From contig JAQFVV010000281.1 in the NCBI GenBank assembly GCA_028023455.1, positions 558,001 to 622,000 on the forward strand: a DNA stretch of 64,000 nt, written 5' to 3'. Shown here in pieces: positions 24,284 through 37,560 of this stretch. This DNA is from Epiperipatus broadwayi (taxonomy: Eukaryota; Onychophora; Udeonychophora; Euonychophora; Peripatidae). How positions within the stretch are numbered: position 1 is the first letter of the stretch; each line of letters opens with the position of its first letter. The notes under the pieces were generated by a model that saw only the letters and a list, made by a program, of their open reading frames with translations, ran no database searches and was not told the DNA's origin. Both the position numbers and the translations under genes were made by a program.

Positions 24284-26358
24284 TCAGGTATTTTCTTTTC
24301 TAAATCTAAACTTTAATTCTTTCTCGACTTCCTTAAGTCTCACCTTAGCTTTTCCTATCTTCTTTCCTTTATTTAGATTATTCTTAAGAAAATCTGTCAT
24401 GAATTTCTCATGCTTTAGACATTTAAGTCTTTTTTTTATTTTGCTTATATCTCTATTCTGATTAAATTTTTCTCCTATAAATTCACTATTAGGTATCAAG
24501 TTTCTAATTCCTTTAAAGAATATTTCTTTAGAAATATCAAATTGTAAACGAATACTTCTATCATTAACACTACATTTAGGTATCACATCTTGCATTTTAT
24601 TTTTTAATTTATTACTAATTTTATCAATAATTTTTGGTAACTCATGTTCCAACAACTTTAAATACTTTTGTTCTAAAGAGTTTGACTTTATCTCTGTAAA
24701 TTTACCAAACCTTTTATCATCAATATAATATTTTTTAAAACTTTTAAGTTGATCTATTGTTCTTTCACTTAACTACTCTTTCATAGGATTTACTCACTCC
24801 TATCATTTCATTAGTCAATTTAAAATATTCTTTGGGATTTTTCAATATTCTTTGATATAATTCATTCCTACTATCAACTATTTCAATAGACTTTGTATGA
24901 ATTTCCTTTTCTTCATAAATCATTTCATTATCTATATAGTTTTTCAACAAATAACTTGGTTTCTTTACTAGCTAATTTAATATAAGACTCATCTTTTTTA
25001 AATTCGTCATCTGCTATCTTAACAAATGATACGTCATTATATCTATCTTTATCTCCTAATTTAACAGAATCTATGTTTTCTGCTGTCAAATTACTACATA
25101 AGTTAATATCTTTATTAACTATCTCAATGAATTGTGTATTTTCCTTATTTACCATCTCTACAATTTCTTTGTCATCTACCACATTTTCACTAACTAAATT
25201 AATAGATTCTTGATTCTTTTCCAAATCTGTACTAATTATATTAACAGATTTACTACTTATTTCATGAGATACTTTCTTACTTACTATCTTTCCTTCAAAG
25301 ATTTGTATCCCTAAATCTTTTAATTTTCCCATTACTTCCTTGTGAACTTCCTCTTTGATACTTATTTTAGTCTGAACTACATCTTCCTTAATAATTCTAA
25401 TTTCTTCATTAATATGATTTATATTACTCTTTACTTCATAGATTTCACTCTTTACACTTAAATTATAACTCTCTATTTTCTGATCTAACTTACTATTATT
25501 TAGTTGACATCGGACAATAGATTCTTCTATTTGAGTTTTAAAATCTTTTACTGCTCTTTCTGAAAATTCAGAAAATTTTCTCTTCAACAACTTTTGATTT
25601 CTGTCTTCTATTTGCATTATTTCTTCCTTTAAAGAATCAATGACCTTTTCATTGTTATCAAATTTTAAATCCAAATTATGAAATTTATCTTGTACTTCCA
25701 CCTTAAAATCTTCTACCGTGTTACAGGTTTCATTAAGTTTTTGATTCATACTTTCTACACAAGTTCTGATTTCATTACTATTTTTGTCCACATTTTCACT
25801 AAGAGATTCTAATCTTATATTTGTTTTATTTAGGTTTTCATTAAGAGACTCAATATTTTTAATCATATTTTCATTAAGAGCATCAAATTTTATATTACTA
25901 TCTTCTCTATTTTTATTCATATTTTCATTAAGAACATCAAACTTTATATTACTATCTTCTCTATTTTTATTCATATTTTTATTAAGAGCTTTTGTATTCT
26001 CTCTATTTTTAATCATATTTTCATTAAGAGCTTTTGTATCCTCTCTAAGTTTATTCATATTTTCATTAATCTCTTCTCTATTTTTTCTATTATCTTCTTT
26101 CATCTCCTTCATCATCAATAACATTTGAGATATTTGGGAGTTCTCTACCTCCTTTTTAGGCACTATTATCTTTTCTTCCACTGTTTTAATTTCCATAACC
26201 TTATTCTCCTCTTCATTCATTTTGCTATCTACAATTTGAACATCATCTAAAACTGTTTTCATTTCAATTAAGTTTTCTATTTCTCATTCCTCCTCACAAC
26301 TTTCATCGACAATAAACTCAGATATTTCACTCTCTAAATTATAATCTTGATTATTCAT
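24284..26358 (-). pseudogene. Coiled-coil protein in Gag position, frameshifted, family not recognised
   Basis: The longest frame is 24928-26262 (444 residues, minus strand). An ATG at 26358 in the same frame gives 24 more residues before a TGA at 26284-26286. The protein is highly charged (Glu, Lys, Asn), with almost uninterrupted heptad structure over residues 30-330. It includes a tandem repeat of about 21 residues (NENMNKNREDSNIKFD-type) at residues 65-135. Coding continues through 24765-24950 in a second frame and 24284-24655 in a third, so two frameshifts follow; the last part is basic (LKEVEKELKFRFRK). It has no zinc knuckle and no protease or RT. Position just after the LTR and PBS suggests a Gag-like role, but this is inference. 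The other Gag-like ORF in the window (14067) is also coiled-coil at its N-terminus. Confidence 0.55.
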
Positions 26359-26969
26359 TTTTTTGCAAATATGCTTTTTCTTAAAATTCAATATTTAAAC
26401 AATGTATTACTATTAATTTTTCATAAAAATAGTTTCCTACCAGTTTCTTCTATCTCCATCCAACCATCACCCACAAAAAACTATAGATAATACTTTTTTT
26501 ATATCCTTATACAAACTAACTCTAATTAATTACAGTAACCATAATGATTAAAATTATGTGTCACAACATTATTTTCCCACATGCATGATTCACAGATATT
26601 TTGCACATAATAAAATATTTTCAAAATATATCGTTAATATTTCATTAATGGACATGGTCATAATATGTAATAAAATAATCATAAGCCACAGATGCATATT
26701 TTAAAATTTTATTTGCTAATTGTTTTACAACAATATAGTACTATTTTTAAGCAATCAAATCATCTACCACATAAAATTGCAATATTTTTAGCAATAAGCA
26801 ATTAGTTCACTATAATAATCAAATCCTAATTAATTATTGCTATAATAAAATATTAAATTATCTATATTCTGTAAGATATACCTATCAATAATCTTCAAAG
26901 TTATGCAAACAAATTCTAATACTAACTATTGTATTGTATATTCTTAATGACTTTCCTAATATATCTCAT
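26359..26969 (-). other. Leader of the giant-LTR element, A+T-rich part
   Basis: No gene or motif was recognised. It is the transcribed leader between the PBS array and the Gag-like frame if the element is read on the minus strand. Confidence 0.45.
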
Positions 26970-27185
26970 AGCCTAAATGTTTGGGTACCACAATCTGACC
27001 TATCGATTGTATTTCCAACTACACATCGTGCAGTCACATTGGACAAGCAAAATCTAACCTTCTGTTGGTTGAATCTGATGCCCTTACTAACACATCTCTA
27101 GCCCCTAAAGTTGGTGTGCCAAAATCTAGCCTTCAACTATGTGTAGCTCCACTACACATCATGCCAACAATGTTGGGCACCAAAA
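26970..27185 (-). repeat. Array of four degenerate LTR-end/PBS-like units
   Basis: Read on the minus strand, the motif AAGGTTAGATTTTGG followed by a CCCAAC-like sequence occurs next to the LTR (LTR end plus PBS). It is repeated in degenerate form at about 27125, 27062 and 26997, each time as A(A)GG(T/C)(T/C)AGATT(T/G)TG plus a PBS-like stretch. The period is about 60-75 bases. Intervening spacers share GATGTGTAG (near 27150 and 27020). The unit next to the LTR best fits a primer-binding site (TGGTGCCCAACATTG). Confidence 0.6.
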
Positions 27186-30100
27186 TCTAACCTTGTCTTG
27201 TACATCCTCACTTCAGAATAGTATATGGTATAAAATAAAACCGGTTCTATCTCAGTTAATAATTAATAAATAAAATATTCAGCAATAAAATTAAAATGTT
27301 TCACTAGCTCATATTTAAAATACGAATAAGGTTCAGCTTATAAAAATAAATTAAATAAATATTTAATATTTTCATGAGACTTGAAGTGAAAATACAGGTG
27401 ACAAGATAGATTACATTGAGCCAATATCCCACAGGATACTACCTCAATGGCATAAGAACACTATCCCCCTTATTACTATTTTAAATAAACTCATAGTATT
27501 CTTACAACTTTAATAACTTCTACTCACTAAGGCTAAACTAATAATTAAATCTTAATCTTCTATTTAATAATCTAGCTCAATAAAATAATCTCAGGTTCAT
27601 GAAGTTTATTCTAAGTTAATTTAAAAATACGGTAGTAAAATATGAGAAGGGATTTTATGTCATAATCTACTACACTTAAACTAATAATAATAAATAATAA
27701 TAATAATAATATTCTTCATTGTTTAATTACTACTGGATATCTTTTCTTTTCGTTATATTTTTATTACTATAATAAAATAATAAAATAATTTTATATAATC
27801 TTTTACCTTCATGTAATAATATAATAAATACGTGGTAGCATATGATAATCTGATAAACAAAGGATGTGTGGCAATTGATAGCATATAATTCAGTATACTA
27901 TTGTGATAACTGATTTATGACCAATAAAACAATGTAAAATTATAATTATTTAATTAAAAGAATACCAATAAAATATTTAAAATTCTTAAATAATTCTCTA
28001 TTTATCTTTTTGTGCAAAATTATATATTTGTTTCAATTGTTATGAATATATCGTGATTTCTAGCAGTGAAGTGGAGAAATAAACAATCAAGACACAAAAA
28101 TTTTGAAAAACAAATTTTAACAAAGTTTATTAACAACAACAAATAAAATAAACAATCTATGTACACTATTTACAATGGATATCCTTATTTTAATCTTACA
28201 TTTTTATCTTCTAAGTTTTATAAAAATAGTTATAGTTTAGTTATATCTTTATTTATACTTAAGACAAAATAAAAAATAAATGTTACTATTTGGTTTTTCA
28301 TTATGGTTAACTTATTATAAATATTTTTACTTATTAGCAGAATATTTCATCCTTAATATTATTAAACTATCTTATTTTTTAAAAAAAAAATTCATAGGAA
28401 AACATTCTACAAAAAAAAAAAAAAATTAACTTTATAATGAGTATGGATTTCTCAAAATATTAAAAAAAATTTCATCTTGCAAAGTCAAAGATGTTACATA
28501 AAATATTCATCCAAAATTCAGTACTAGATTTTAGTGTTTTATCACACGATGTTTACTAATTACTATTCGTAATATATTCTTATTTAGCCTTACTTTAGTA
28601 TGCTGTAAGTGTAATAATCAATATATTCCTGTTATTCAATAAACAAAAATATACTATGCATATTGTTTATATAATTTACTTTGTATTATTGTATTTTAAA
28701 AATATGCAATACTTATTTTTCTCTTAAAAAATAATAATAAAGCATTCAAAAATAATTAACATTTTAAAAAATATCTTGTTTAGATACTCTGTTTTAAAAA
28801 TTTATATTTCATTTCCGAAAATGAATTCAAAATATATTCTATCATTCTTTTCTTTTCTTAGGATACTTTGGACCTTCAATTTCAAGTTATAAATTCTATT
28901 CCTTCTAAGCAAATAAACCAATCTTATACAAAATGATAGCATAACCTAAGTTCTAAAGTATTTATAATTTCTTTTCAAAATATCTTACTGAACGATGCAG
29001 TTACATGAAATAAAGATAGCAAAACAGATGTATAGGATTTAAGGAAGAAAGCTAGAGTATCACTCTTAATATATCTCAAAAAATCGTGGCACAGTGCAAA
29101 GAGGTATGACCTTTACCTGTTTAATAACCTCTAATACATGAACGTTGTTAAAGCTACTTCTTCAGCTTTATTTAAAACATCAAATATTTAAAGACATATA
29201 AAACACTGTCCAAATAAAATGTGTATCATTCATAGGGCTTTGTTACCTATGCTGATAACCACATAAAGACTAAATATTATTTCTATTCCTTATCATATCC
29301 TATTTTTTTTAAAAAACATCATCTTGGTTTCCTGCTAACTATAGCACTTCCAAGCCACTATCTCAACATTATTTCTCAAGATTTTTCTACATCTTACATC
29401 GATAAATAACTATGTGCATTTACAAGGCAATAAATAAAATTCATTGATAGTTTAAAACAATTTCACTGTTCCATAAGAAAAGTTTGCTTACTTCATTATT
29501 CTATATATTTAATCATATACAATCTACTTGGACAATATTTGAATATCCAATAACATGAAAGTTCTAAAAGAATCACATAATTATTCTGTTATTATGTTGG
29601 ATTATATCATTAATATATATATATATAAAATAATAATCGTCATATGCATATTTTCAAATCAATCCTATCTCATAATGTTTTTTTAAAATGTTGTATGAAA
29701 ATGCGTTACATATAATTAAAATTTTACACTTCATTCTTAGATTCATAGATGATCTAAAGAAAACAAAAATATACATTATAAATTATTAATAGTTATTATT
29801 ATTACCAAATAACCCTTTTTATCTGGTCATCATTTTTAGTAGGCTCCTTTTATCCACTGAATATAGAAAAACATTGCATACATAAACGAAAAAACACATC
29901 CATACGTTTTATTTAAAAATATTCTTATCTAAATTATTAGATTGTATTATAAATTTTATGTTATTAACAAATTAATGTTTTATGTTTTCCTAATCTTATA
30001 AATAGAAAAATTTACATTTAACTAAGTTAGTAAAATAAAAATTTAAAACTATAATTACGTCTTCACTTGACCATAGTTCATGATAAAATCCAAAAATGTT

Positions 30101-31713
30101 TATTATTTTCTCTAGAGTTTTTAAAATGTTCTCCTCCAAGCACATTAAAGTTTAAAAATAAAAATAATTATTAATCTATTTAGTAAAATTTATAGAAAAT
30201 AATCCTGGGCCATTACTATTCAGAATGAAAATTATTAAACTGTAATATTAAAGAATTATTCCCATGAAGTTTATTCAGTATTCTCTGATGCATCACTCTG
30301 TTCAATTTAACTTAAGTTATCCGATAAACTTTTACACAATACTTGTATTTTCATGGATCCATCCTTTATTTATCTACTATATGTTCATTTTTTTATATAG
30401 GTTTTATTTCTTAATAAGTTCTTTTTATTTCTTGTAAAATATATATATTTAAAAAAAAATGTTTTCCTTCAAAAAGGACTAAACATTCTATTTCTTTCAT
30501 TATATTTTATGATAACTCATATGATATAAATATCTTATTCTTTTTTTTTTAAAAAAAAAAAACTTTTGGATAAGCTTATAAATAATGCGTCACAAATTTT
30601 TTTAGACGGCAAATAGTTTTCTGTTTAAGCTTCCAGCATAATGTCCATATTGTTCTTTTATGAGCTAGAACAGTCCTCTGGTTAAGCATAAATAAAGCTG
30701 CATTATAATTTAAACATATTTTATTTCGTAGTATATCCATTTTTCATTGTGAAGTTTAGGTTAAATTTCAGATAAAATAATCCTGGCAAGTATCTTTTAA
30801 AAATTAGAAAATCATTTTCACAAAGTTCCCAAATATATTATTTTTTAAAACTTTCTTTTGCAAAATACTTTAAAATTATCAATTAGTTTTTTGCAGATAA
30901 AGTTATAAGAAAGTACTAAAAAATTGACTAAAATAAAAATTTAAAAATACTATCTCTTTGATAGCTATAATTTACCTTTCTTTGGTTTCAATACATTATT
31001 AATCTCCCCTTATACCCCTGTGCAATTCATATTTATAGTCTGTGAGAATACCTCATTTGTTTGGTTGATTCTTACTTTACTTGAGAACAAATTTACATAT
31101 TTTCAGTTTATAGCAGAATTATATTTGAAAATAAAACATTATGACATAATGAACTTAAAACATTATTTAAAATATTACTTTTGAATTAATTATTATTTTA
31201 TTAAAACTATTTAAACATTTAAAATAACTTTTAAAACAATTTTAATAACTTATTCAATTTATCTATTTTTATTTAAACAAAATATTTAATTTTTTTATTA
31301 ACTGTATTCGTCTTTATTACATTATTTAAAACATTACATATGATAGTTAACTTAATATTTATTATTATTTGCTAGGTGACAATTCCATCCAATTCTATAA
31401 TATAACTTTTAAAATATTTTAAACTTTGTTATTAATTCAAACAAGCATGTGTGTGAAAGTATATAGTATACAAGTCACATGATTAATAACTTTGACAGAC
31501 GATTTTCAATCTATTTCTCTGCCCAGATTTATAAAATTGATACACTTATTATATTATATAAAATAATTATAAAAAAATTTGGAAGAACAATTTAGAAAAT
31601 ATAAAATTAAATACAATTTTCACCATCATAAAGTTTATATTTAAAATGTACTATATTAATTTTGACTATTAAATATGATTATAAATTTAAACATAGCATT
31701 TATTAAATTATCA
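27186..31713 (-). repeat. 5' LTR (4.5 kb) of the giant-LTR element
   Basis: Right copy, collinear with 19144-23649 over the full length; minus-strand AATAAA at 28126-28131. Similarity stops sharply at TTATCA (31713), where the flank begins GGATGTGC. Confidence 0.75.
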
Positions 31714-34700
31714 GGATGTGCAAAAAGTGGTCATATTTATGGTTTGCAGATTGGCTGTCTCACAAACCTCACTTCTAAAGCAGTATTACCATTTCAATTT
31801 TTGTTTTTGAAGTTGAAGTGGCCCTGTGTGTTTATGAGTGGTTAAAATGTAAATATAAATGTATGCATGTAATTTCAGAAATATAATAATTTAAAGAAAT
31901 ACTATTTTACTGAATTAAAATGGATATCTATTTTATATATTTCAAATGTCCAATTTAAACTTTGTAGCAATACATGTGGAATAAAATAAATAATATTTTA
32001 TTTGGAGATCTAATTAATGTCATTATATTTGTCAATAATTTGAAAAATGTTAGACTTTATCATATTCCTATAGAATCTATTTCATTAGTGTGTAAATTAA
32101 GAAAATGATGGCCTTTTTAATATTAATTTAGAAGTGTGACATCATTGATATATTTAAAATATTACATTGTTATTATTTAAAGACATTATATACTCTTTTT
32201 ATAAATAAAGTTGATTTTGTTAAATGATGATTTAAAAAGAATTCAGTTATTTACTCTAAAGTAGTAATTGTAAAAAATGACAATTATATGTTTTAAATAC
32301 TTTTAAAATTGACTGTAGATTTATTTATTGACAATTAGCCAAGAATGTTTTATTTTAAAGATAACTGTTTGATCATGCAAACAGATGGATTGGGCGGTTC
32401 ATTGAAAAGAAAACATTGGATTTTAACACCTCCAAGATGAACTTTTAAATAAATAGTTTTTATCTCAAGAATTTGGAACCAAGACATATTTGACATATTT
32501 CTATCTACTATAAATAGGATTACTTTATAACCATCAATTGTTGCAAAATCATAATTTATCTACAACTTATTTAGGCCTATCAACTATTTACGATCCTTTA
32601 TATTCCAAGTAAAGTATCATAATAAAGAAAGAGATTGTGTGCTATATCTATCAATTTTCTGAAATACATTTAAGTTTATTTAAATATTTTGTTCATTTTA
32701 TAATTGTTTTTTTTACATATAAATAATTTTATGCTCATATTGACCATTTACAATTAGTCAGTTCTTGACTATGATAATGATCAATATGTGTATTTAAAAA
32801 GTGATATACAAATTAATATTTCCAAGACGTTTTAAGTGTAATATTGAAAAATAATGGAGATGTGATAAATAATAGATTATATTTACTTTACAGAGGTCAT
32901 ATTTTTTTACAAATTATGAAATATATAAACTAGGTTATTTAAAGATATCTATAATTTAAATTGATGGTTATTTAAATGGTAATAAATATTTAATTTGCAT
33001 ATTTATAAGAATTGACTATTGCTGTATGTATTAGCAATTGAGATATTAATACTTGATATTTAACTTGATATTTTAGTTCATCCCAGTTATAAATTTCAAA
33101 TGGTTTCATTTTTATAATGACTACGTTTTTGTAGTGAATAATTTCTTGAGCATGGTGTAATGTTATATCTGTTTATATATTGTGGCTATAATGATGATGA
33201 ATTAATATTTAAATATTTTATATATAAAGTTTTAAAAGTAGTTGTTGTTTCGATACTGTTATTTAGAATATTGTATTAAATTGTTAATCTCATATATAAC
33301 ATGTATTTCACCCATTGCTTAGTTTTATAGCTCTCAGTGTATAGGTTCCTTTGTTACTAGATATTGAAATCAAGAATGGCTTGGTTTATTTTGGCAATGT
33401 CTCAGATTGTTCATTATGATACCATGACATTATTATTGTTTTAAAATAAATTATTTTGTTTAACAGTAAATTATTTTGTTACTTTTGTTATGGATTATTA
33501 CTTATATTATAAATAATTTTTTTTTGATGTCACGATAATAGATGTCAAATGTAACTGACGTTGGGTAAATTTGTCTTTTTATTTCAAGATTTATTATTAG
33601 TTGGAAGAATTTCATTTTATAATTTATCGCTTCCCAACATTTTTGTGTAATTATGATTTTGCTAGTAAACTTAAGTTCTATCTTTGTTGTTCTTTAAATA
33701 ATATTTAACAATATTAAATTAGAATTTGAATAGGAAACAAGTCTACATTTATTATCTAGGGTCACCTTTTAGTAAAGTTATGTGTGAAATTATTTATTCA
33801 TTTCAGAGGAAATATTTTTTTATTATTTTGGTAATCCAGTTCGTGAGGGTTTGAAAAAAGAAAAAAAGATAGTTGTATGTATTTATTTTATTATTTTGGA
33901 CACATAACTTTTGAGCTATATAAACTTATATATATAGGAGATAAGTGTAGTATTATTGTGGTTATATTTGTTATTTTAATTTTAGGGTTTTTGATGAAGT
34001 TATAACATGATAGATAATAGAAGCATACTTTTACATTTTGTTTCTTTCTTATATGATATTGTCTTATTTATTACAGAATTTTTTTTTAAATTTGTCGTTA
34101 AAGTGTAAAACTTGTATTAATATAAAACATTCTGAGACATTTAAAAGAATACATGTTTTTTTATAACTATGACTTTTCCAGTATTTGAAGCCTGATATAT
34201 TTTACTTATTGCTTTTAATAAGCTATGTCTATTATCTCTAATTAGATATAAGTAAAGCATCTTGAGGTATTGAAGAATATAATTTATTTAAAATTTAAAT
34301 TATGGGTTACCAATTTGATGGATTAAAATAAAATAAAATCATTGATATACTTAATAGAACTTAATGATTTTTTTTAATTTTTAAAAAATATAAGTTTGAA
34401 TATTATAGAGCCACATATATCTTTCTTTATTACAAAATATATTTTGTGTCAATTTAAAATTTTAATATTAAGCAACAAGTTTTAGTTGATGGTTTTGAAG
34501 AAATAGAATGAAGTGAATTTATTTGATTTTGTTTCTATTCTTGGGAGACAACTGGTTAGTATTTAAATTATTTAAATTAATGGAACAAAATTTAAGTGGG
34601 AATTAGAGAAAAAGGAATTCATCAAGAAAAGAAGGATAATTATTAGTTCTGAGTTACATATTGAAATAATAGAGCCTTAAAGCTCTGATAAACTTTAAGA

Positions 34701-36050
34701 AGCTTAGATTATAATTAAGGAAAGTAACCCCTATGAAAATAAATGAAAAAAAAGATTATGGCATGTTGAACATGAAAATATTTAGTCAAATGTTGCATCT
34801 GCTTCTTTGACAATAAGATATTGTGTAATTTTTTCATTTTAACTTTAATTTGAAGAACGAAATTAACATAATAAAAAGTAAATCAGATGTAATTTTTATA
34901 AAAACAAATTAGAAATCATTTTTCATAAGCAAAACACAAATTAGAAATCTTTTTTCATAAGCAAAACAGCACATATTTAAATTCATGAAATTTGGAATAT
35001 CTGATAAGATCTTCTTGAAGAAAATTAAAAATGCTGAGCAATTGAAAATGGTTTGTAATTAATTAAAATACACATATATAATTAAATTATAACGTGCTAT
35101 TTATCTCTTGCTCACTCAAAAAAGTAAAATGGACATTTCAAAAATGCGTCCAGAATCAGAGAAGTTAGCATTATATCTAAACTGATGGATGGCTGCTATA
35201 AGTTTGAGTTAATATGCACTAATAAAAAGTGATATATGTCATAGTGCAATGGTTGTGCATGCCTCCATAAGGTGCTAAGTATGATGGAAATTTCAATCTC
35301 TACTTTTCTTAAGAGGGATGCGAATGTTATCAAAACTGTCATCATGGCTAAGGAACCTCAGGTGTTGATACCTCCATAATACTACAGACATATTCATTAA
35401 TATGAGATTCAAAGTGTATATTAAGACTAGGGATAATCTATAATTTATAAAATTCTGAGTAGTAAGCATCAATAGATTTCCATAAAGTGATTGGTATAAA
35501 AGTTGTCTGTGCAGCATAATTAACACTTGTAATGCAACTATAGCAATTTTCTAATGTTTAATATTGAACAAAGGATAAAGATATGCGTAAGAGATTATAA
35601 GTTGTGCCAACTGCTGTTGAATCAGCATAAAAAAGCACATCTTGGTGAATATTTATCTTTTCACATTTTTGATCGCACGTTTCAAAACGTGATGGAATAG
35701 AATTTTGAAATATATATTTAAATTATATAAATGAAGTTAAGTACATCTAAAAAATCCATATGGAATTAAATTATATCTTAAACTATATTTTGCTCATTTA
35801 AAAAGCTGAAATCAATATTTCAAAAATTCATTCATAGTAAAAGAAGTTGACTTGACTTCTAAGCTGATGTTTGGTTCTTATAGGACTGAGCTAAGATGAA
35901 ATATGGTCTGATTAAAACAAAAGTTTGAAAATATGTGCCGTATATCATATTTTGGGAAAAGATAACGTTTTATATATTAGCGAATAAATATATAGTATTA
36001 AGAAACAAATGAAAAAATATCAGCTGTTACATAAACATATGAAAGTGTGA
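31714..36050. other. A+T-rich sequence without genes
   Basis: No coding region or mobile element was recognised in 4.3 kb. A 31-base unit (AAACACAAATTAGAAATC...) is duplicated in tandem near 34905-34967. A diverged direct repeat of about 130 bases occurs at roughly 35105-35235 and 35780-35910 (shared GCTCA...AAAA, ATTTCAAAAAT, CTGATG and TTATA blocks). The latter may be the terminal-repeat part of the decayed PLE to its right, but this is uncertain. Confidence 0.45.
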
Positions 36051-36219
<169 letters not shown>

Positions 36220-36299
36220 TGTCTGCTATATTCGATATGTATAAATATACTACAATACTAATAATTGTTTTCTTGTTTTGATGAATCTTTCTGTTGTGT

Positions 36300-37560
36300 A
36301 TTTTAGGTTTTCTTAATAACATCTGATGGATAACCATTTTTTGTAAGAGTTTGTTCTATATAGCTCTTTTTTCAGATTGCTAGTTTCTGAATAAAATTTT
36401 TTTTATCTGTTCCATAGTCACAGTATAACTCTGTTTGCATTTTTTGTGTGCTTGGATGTATATGCTAAGTATTTTTCTGTATGTGTGGGTTTTCTGTAAT
36501 TTTGATTTTGCCATGAGGGAGTCTTGTCACAAGAACATCTAAGGATGCCAATTTTTATTTTTGTTCTTAGTCTATTGTAAATTTAATTGAAGAGGATATG
36601 TTGTCAATGTGTTTTCAAAATTTTGTAGTAGTTATCCACTATGTGGCCATTCAACAAATCTATCATCAACATAGCAAAAATCAAATTCTAACTAGATATG
36701 GAATAGTTTTTATGGCTGTGAATTTCAACTTCTTCCATGTAAATATTCTTGATTTTTTGGAAGAAGTCTTTATTGTATTGAAAGTAGGTTGTTATGCAGC
36801 ATGTTAATAGTTTCATTATACTAACAATATGAAGAGTCATTCTGGTATGTAAGTTTTTATTGCAATTTTTTTCTTTTAATAAACAATGCTTCGTCACATG
36901 GTACATTAGTAAATAATGTTTCCACATCAAAGCTTACTAGTATATCAGTTCTTTAAATTTTTATGTTCTTAATTATTTTTATAATGTGGCTCGACTTCCT
37001 GACAAAGGACTGGGTCTTGTATGTCAAAAACCTAGGCATTTTGAGAAGAAATTTTGACAAATATTGTCAAAATGAATTTCTAAAACTAATAGTACATGAT
37101 GCTGGAACATAAGGATTTTAGGTAGACCATAAAGACATTGAATTTTTCTGAAATATGATGTTGGTATACTGTGTCAGAATTACTGAAGTAGCTGCCATTC
37201 TTTCTGAGTAATGTCTATAACTTTGTTTCTGTACTGGCTTCAGATTCTTTGTCACTTTTCTGCATTATCCTGCAGTGAGGAATTCTTATATTTTATAGTC
37301 ATAATCAGTTGTATCCATTACACCTTTTACATTGCCTTTGTCAGAATGAAGAATTATTAATGATTTACTTACTTTGAGAAAGTTAATTGCTTTCCTCTCA
37401 TCATAGGATTTGTTTGACTTTAATATGTATTGCTTCTCGAGTGTTCTTTTTAATTTTCCATCATAATTCTGCTGCTTTTTTTAAGATAATTTTTGAATAA
37501 CTTTTTCAATGGTTCCCATACATGTAATATAAGGATTTTAGATGGTGTGATGACAACATT
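36300..37560 (-). pseudogene. Decayed Penelope-like element reverse transcriptase
   Basis: Reading the minus strand in shifting frames gives PLE RT landmarks in order. First is a KTQSFVRKSSH-type segment (about 37015-36975). Next is ILVSFDVETLFTNVP (about 36945-36900) with the motif A Asp, then TYFQYNKDFF (about 36800-36770), YMEEVEIHSH (about 36740), and FCYVDD (about 36680-36660) with the catalytic YVDD. It continues with LASLDVLVTRLPHGK (about 36555-36505) and a YKKWLSIRC-type thumb segment at about 36340-36315. Stops and frameshifts are frequent, and the MGSPLSP block is largely deleted. It differs markedly from the PLE at 39-42 kb (for example FDV versus FYI in motif A), so it is a separate, older PLE. 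The GIY-YIG part was not found and may be lost beyond the AAT tract. Confidence 0.8.

Larger units (their letters stand above)
19144..31713 (-). mobile_element. 12.6-kb LTR element with 4.5-kb LTRs and a Gag-like-only interior
   Basis: Direct repeats at 19144-23649 and 27186-31713 (about 4.5 kb each) are highly similar, with substitutions and small indels spread along them. They flank 3536 bases. On the minus strand the right repeat ends AAGGTTAGA and is followed after three A's by TGGTGCCCAACATTG (27168-27182), a primer-binding-site-like sequence. The minus-strand start is TGATAATTTAATAAA. The interior encodes only a coiled-coil protein in the Gag position (24284-26358, minus). No pol is present, so the element would be non-autonomous. 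No target-site duplication is evident, and there is no purine tract beside the left LTR. A tandem segmental duplication is the main alternative. The PBS-like site exactly at the repeat border favours LTRs. Confidence 0.7.

Noticed and set aside
25784-26128. 114-codon plus-strand frame rich in Ser, Leu and Phe
   Set aside because: Antisense of the repetitive coiled-coil Gag-like gene; its periodicity comes from that gene's repeats.
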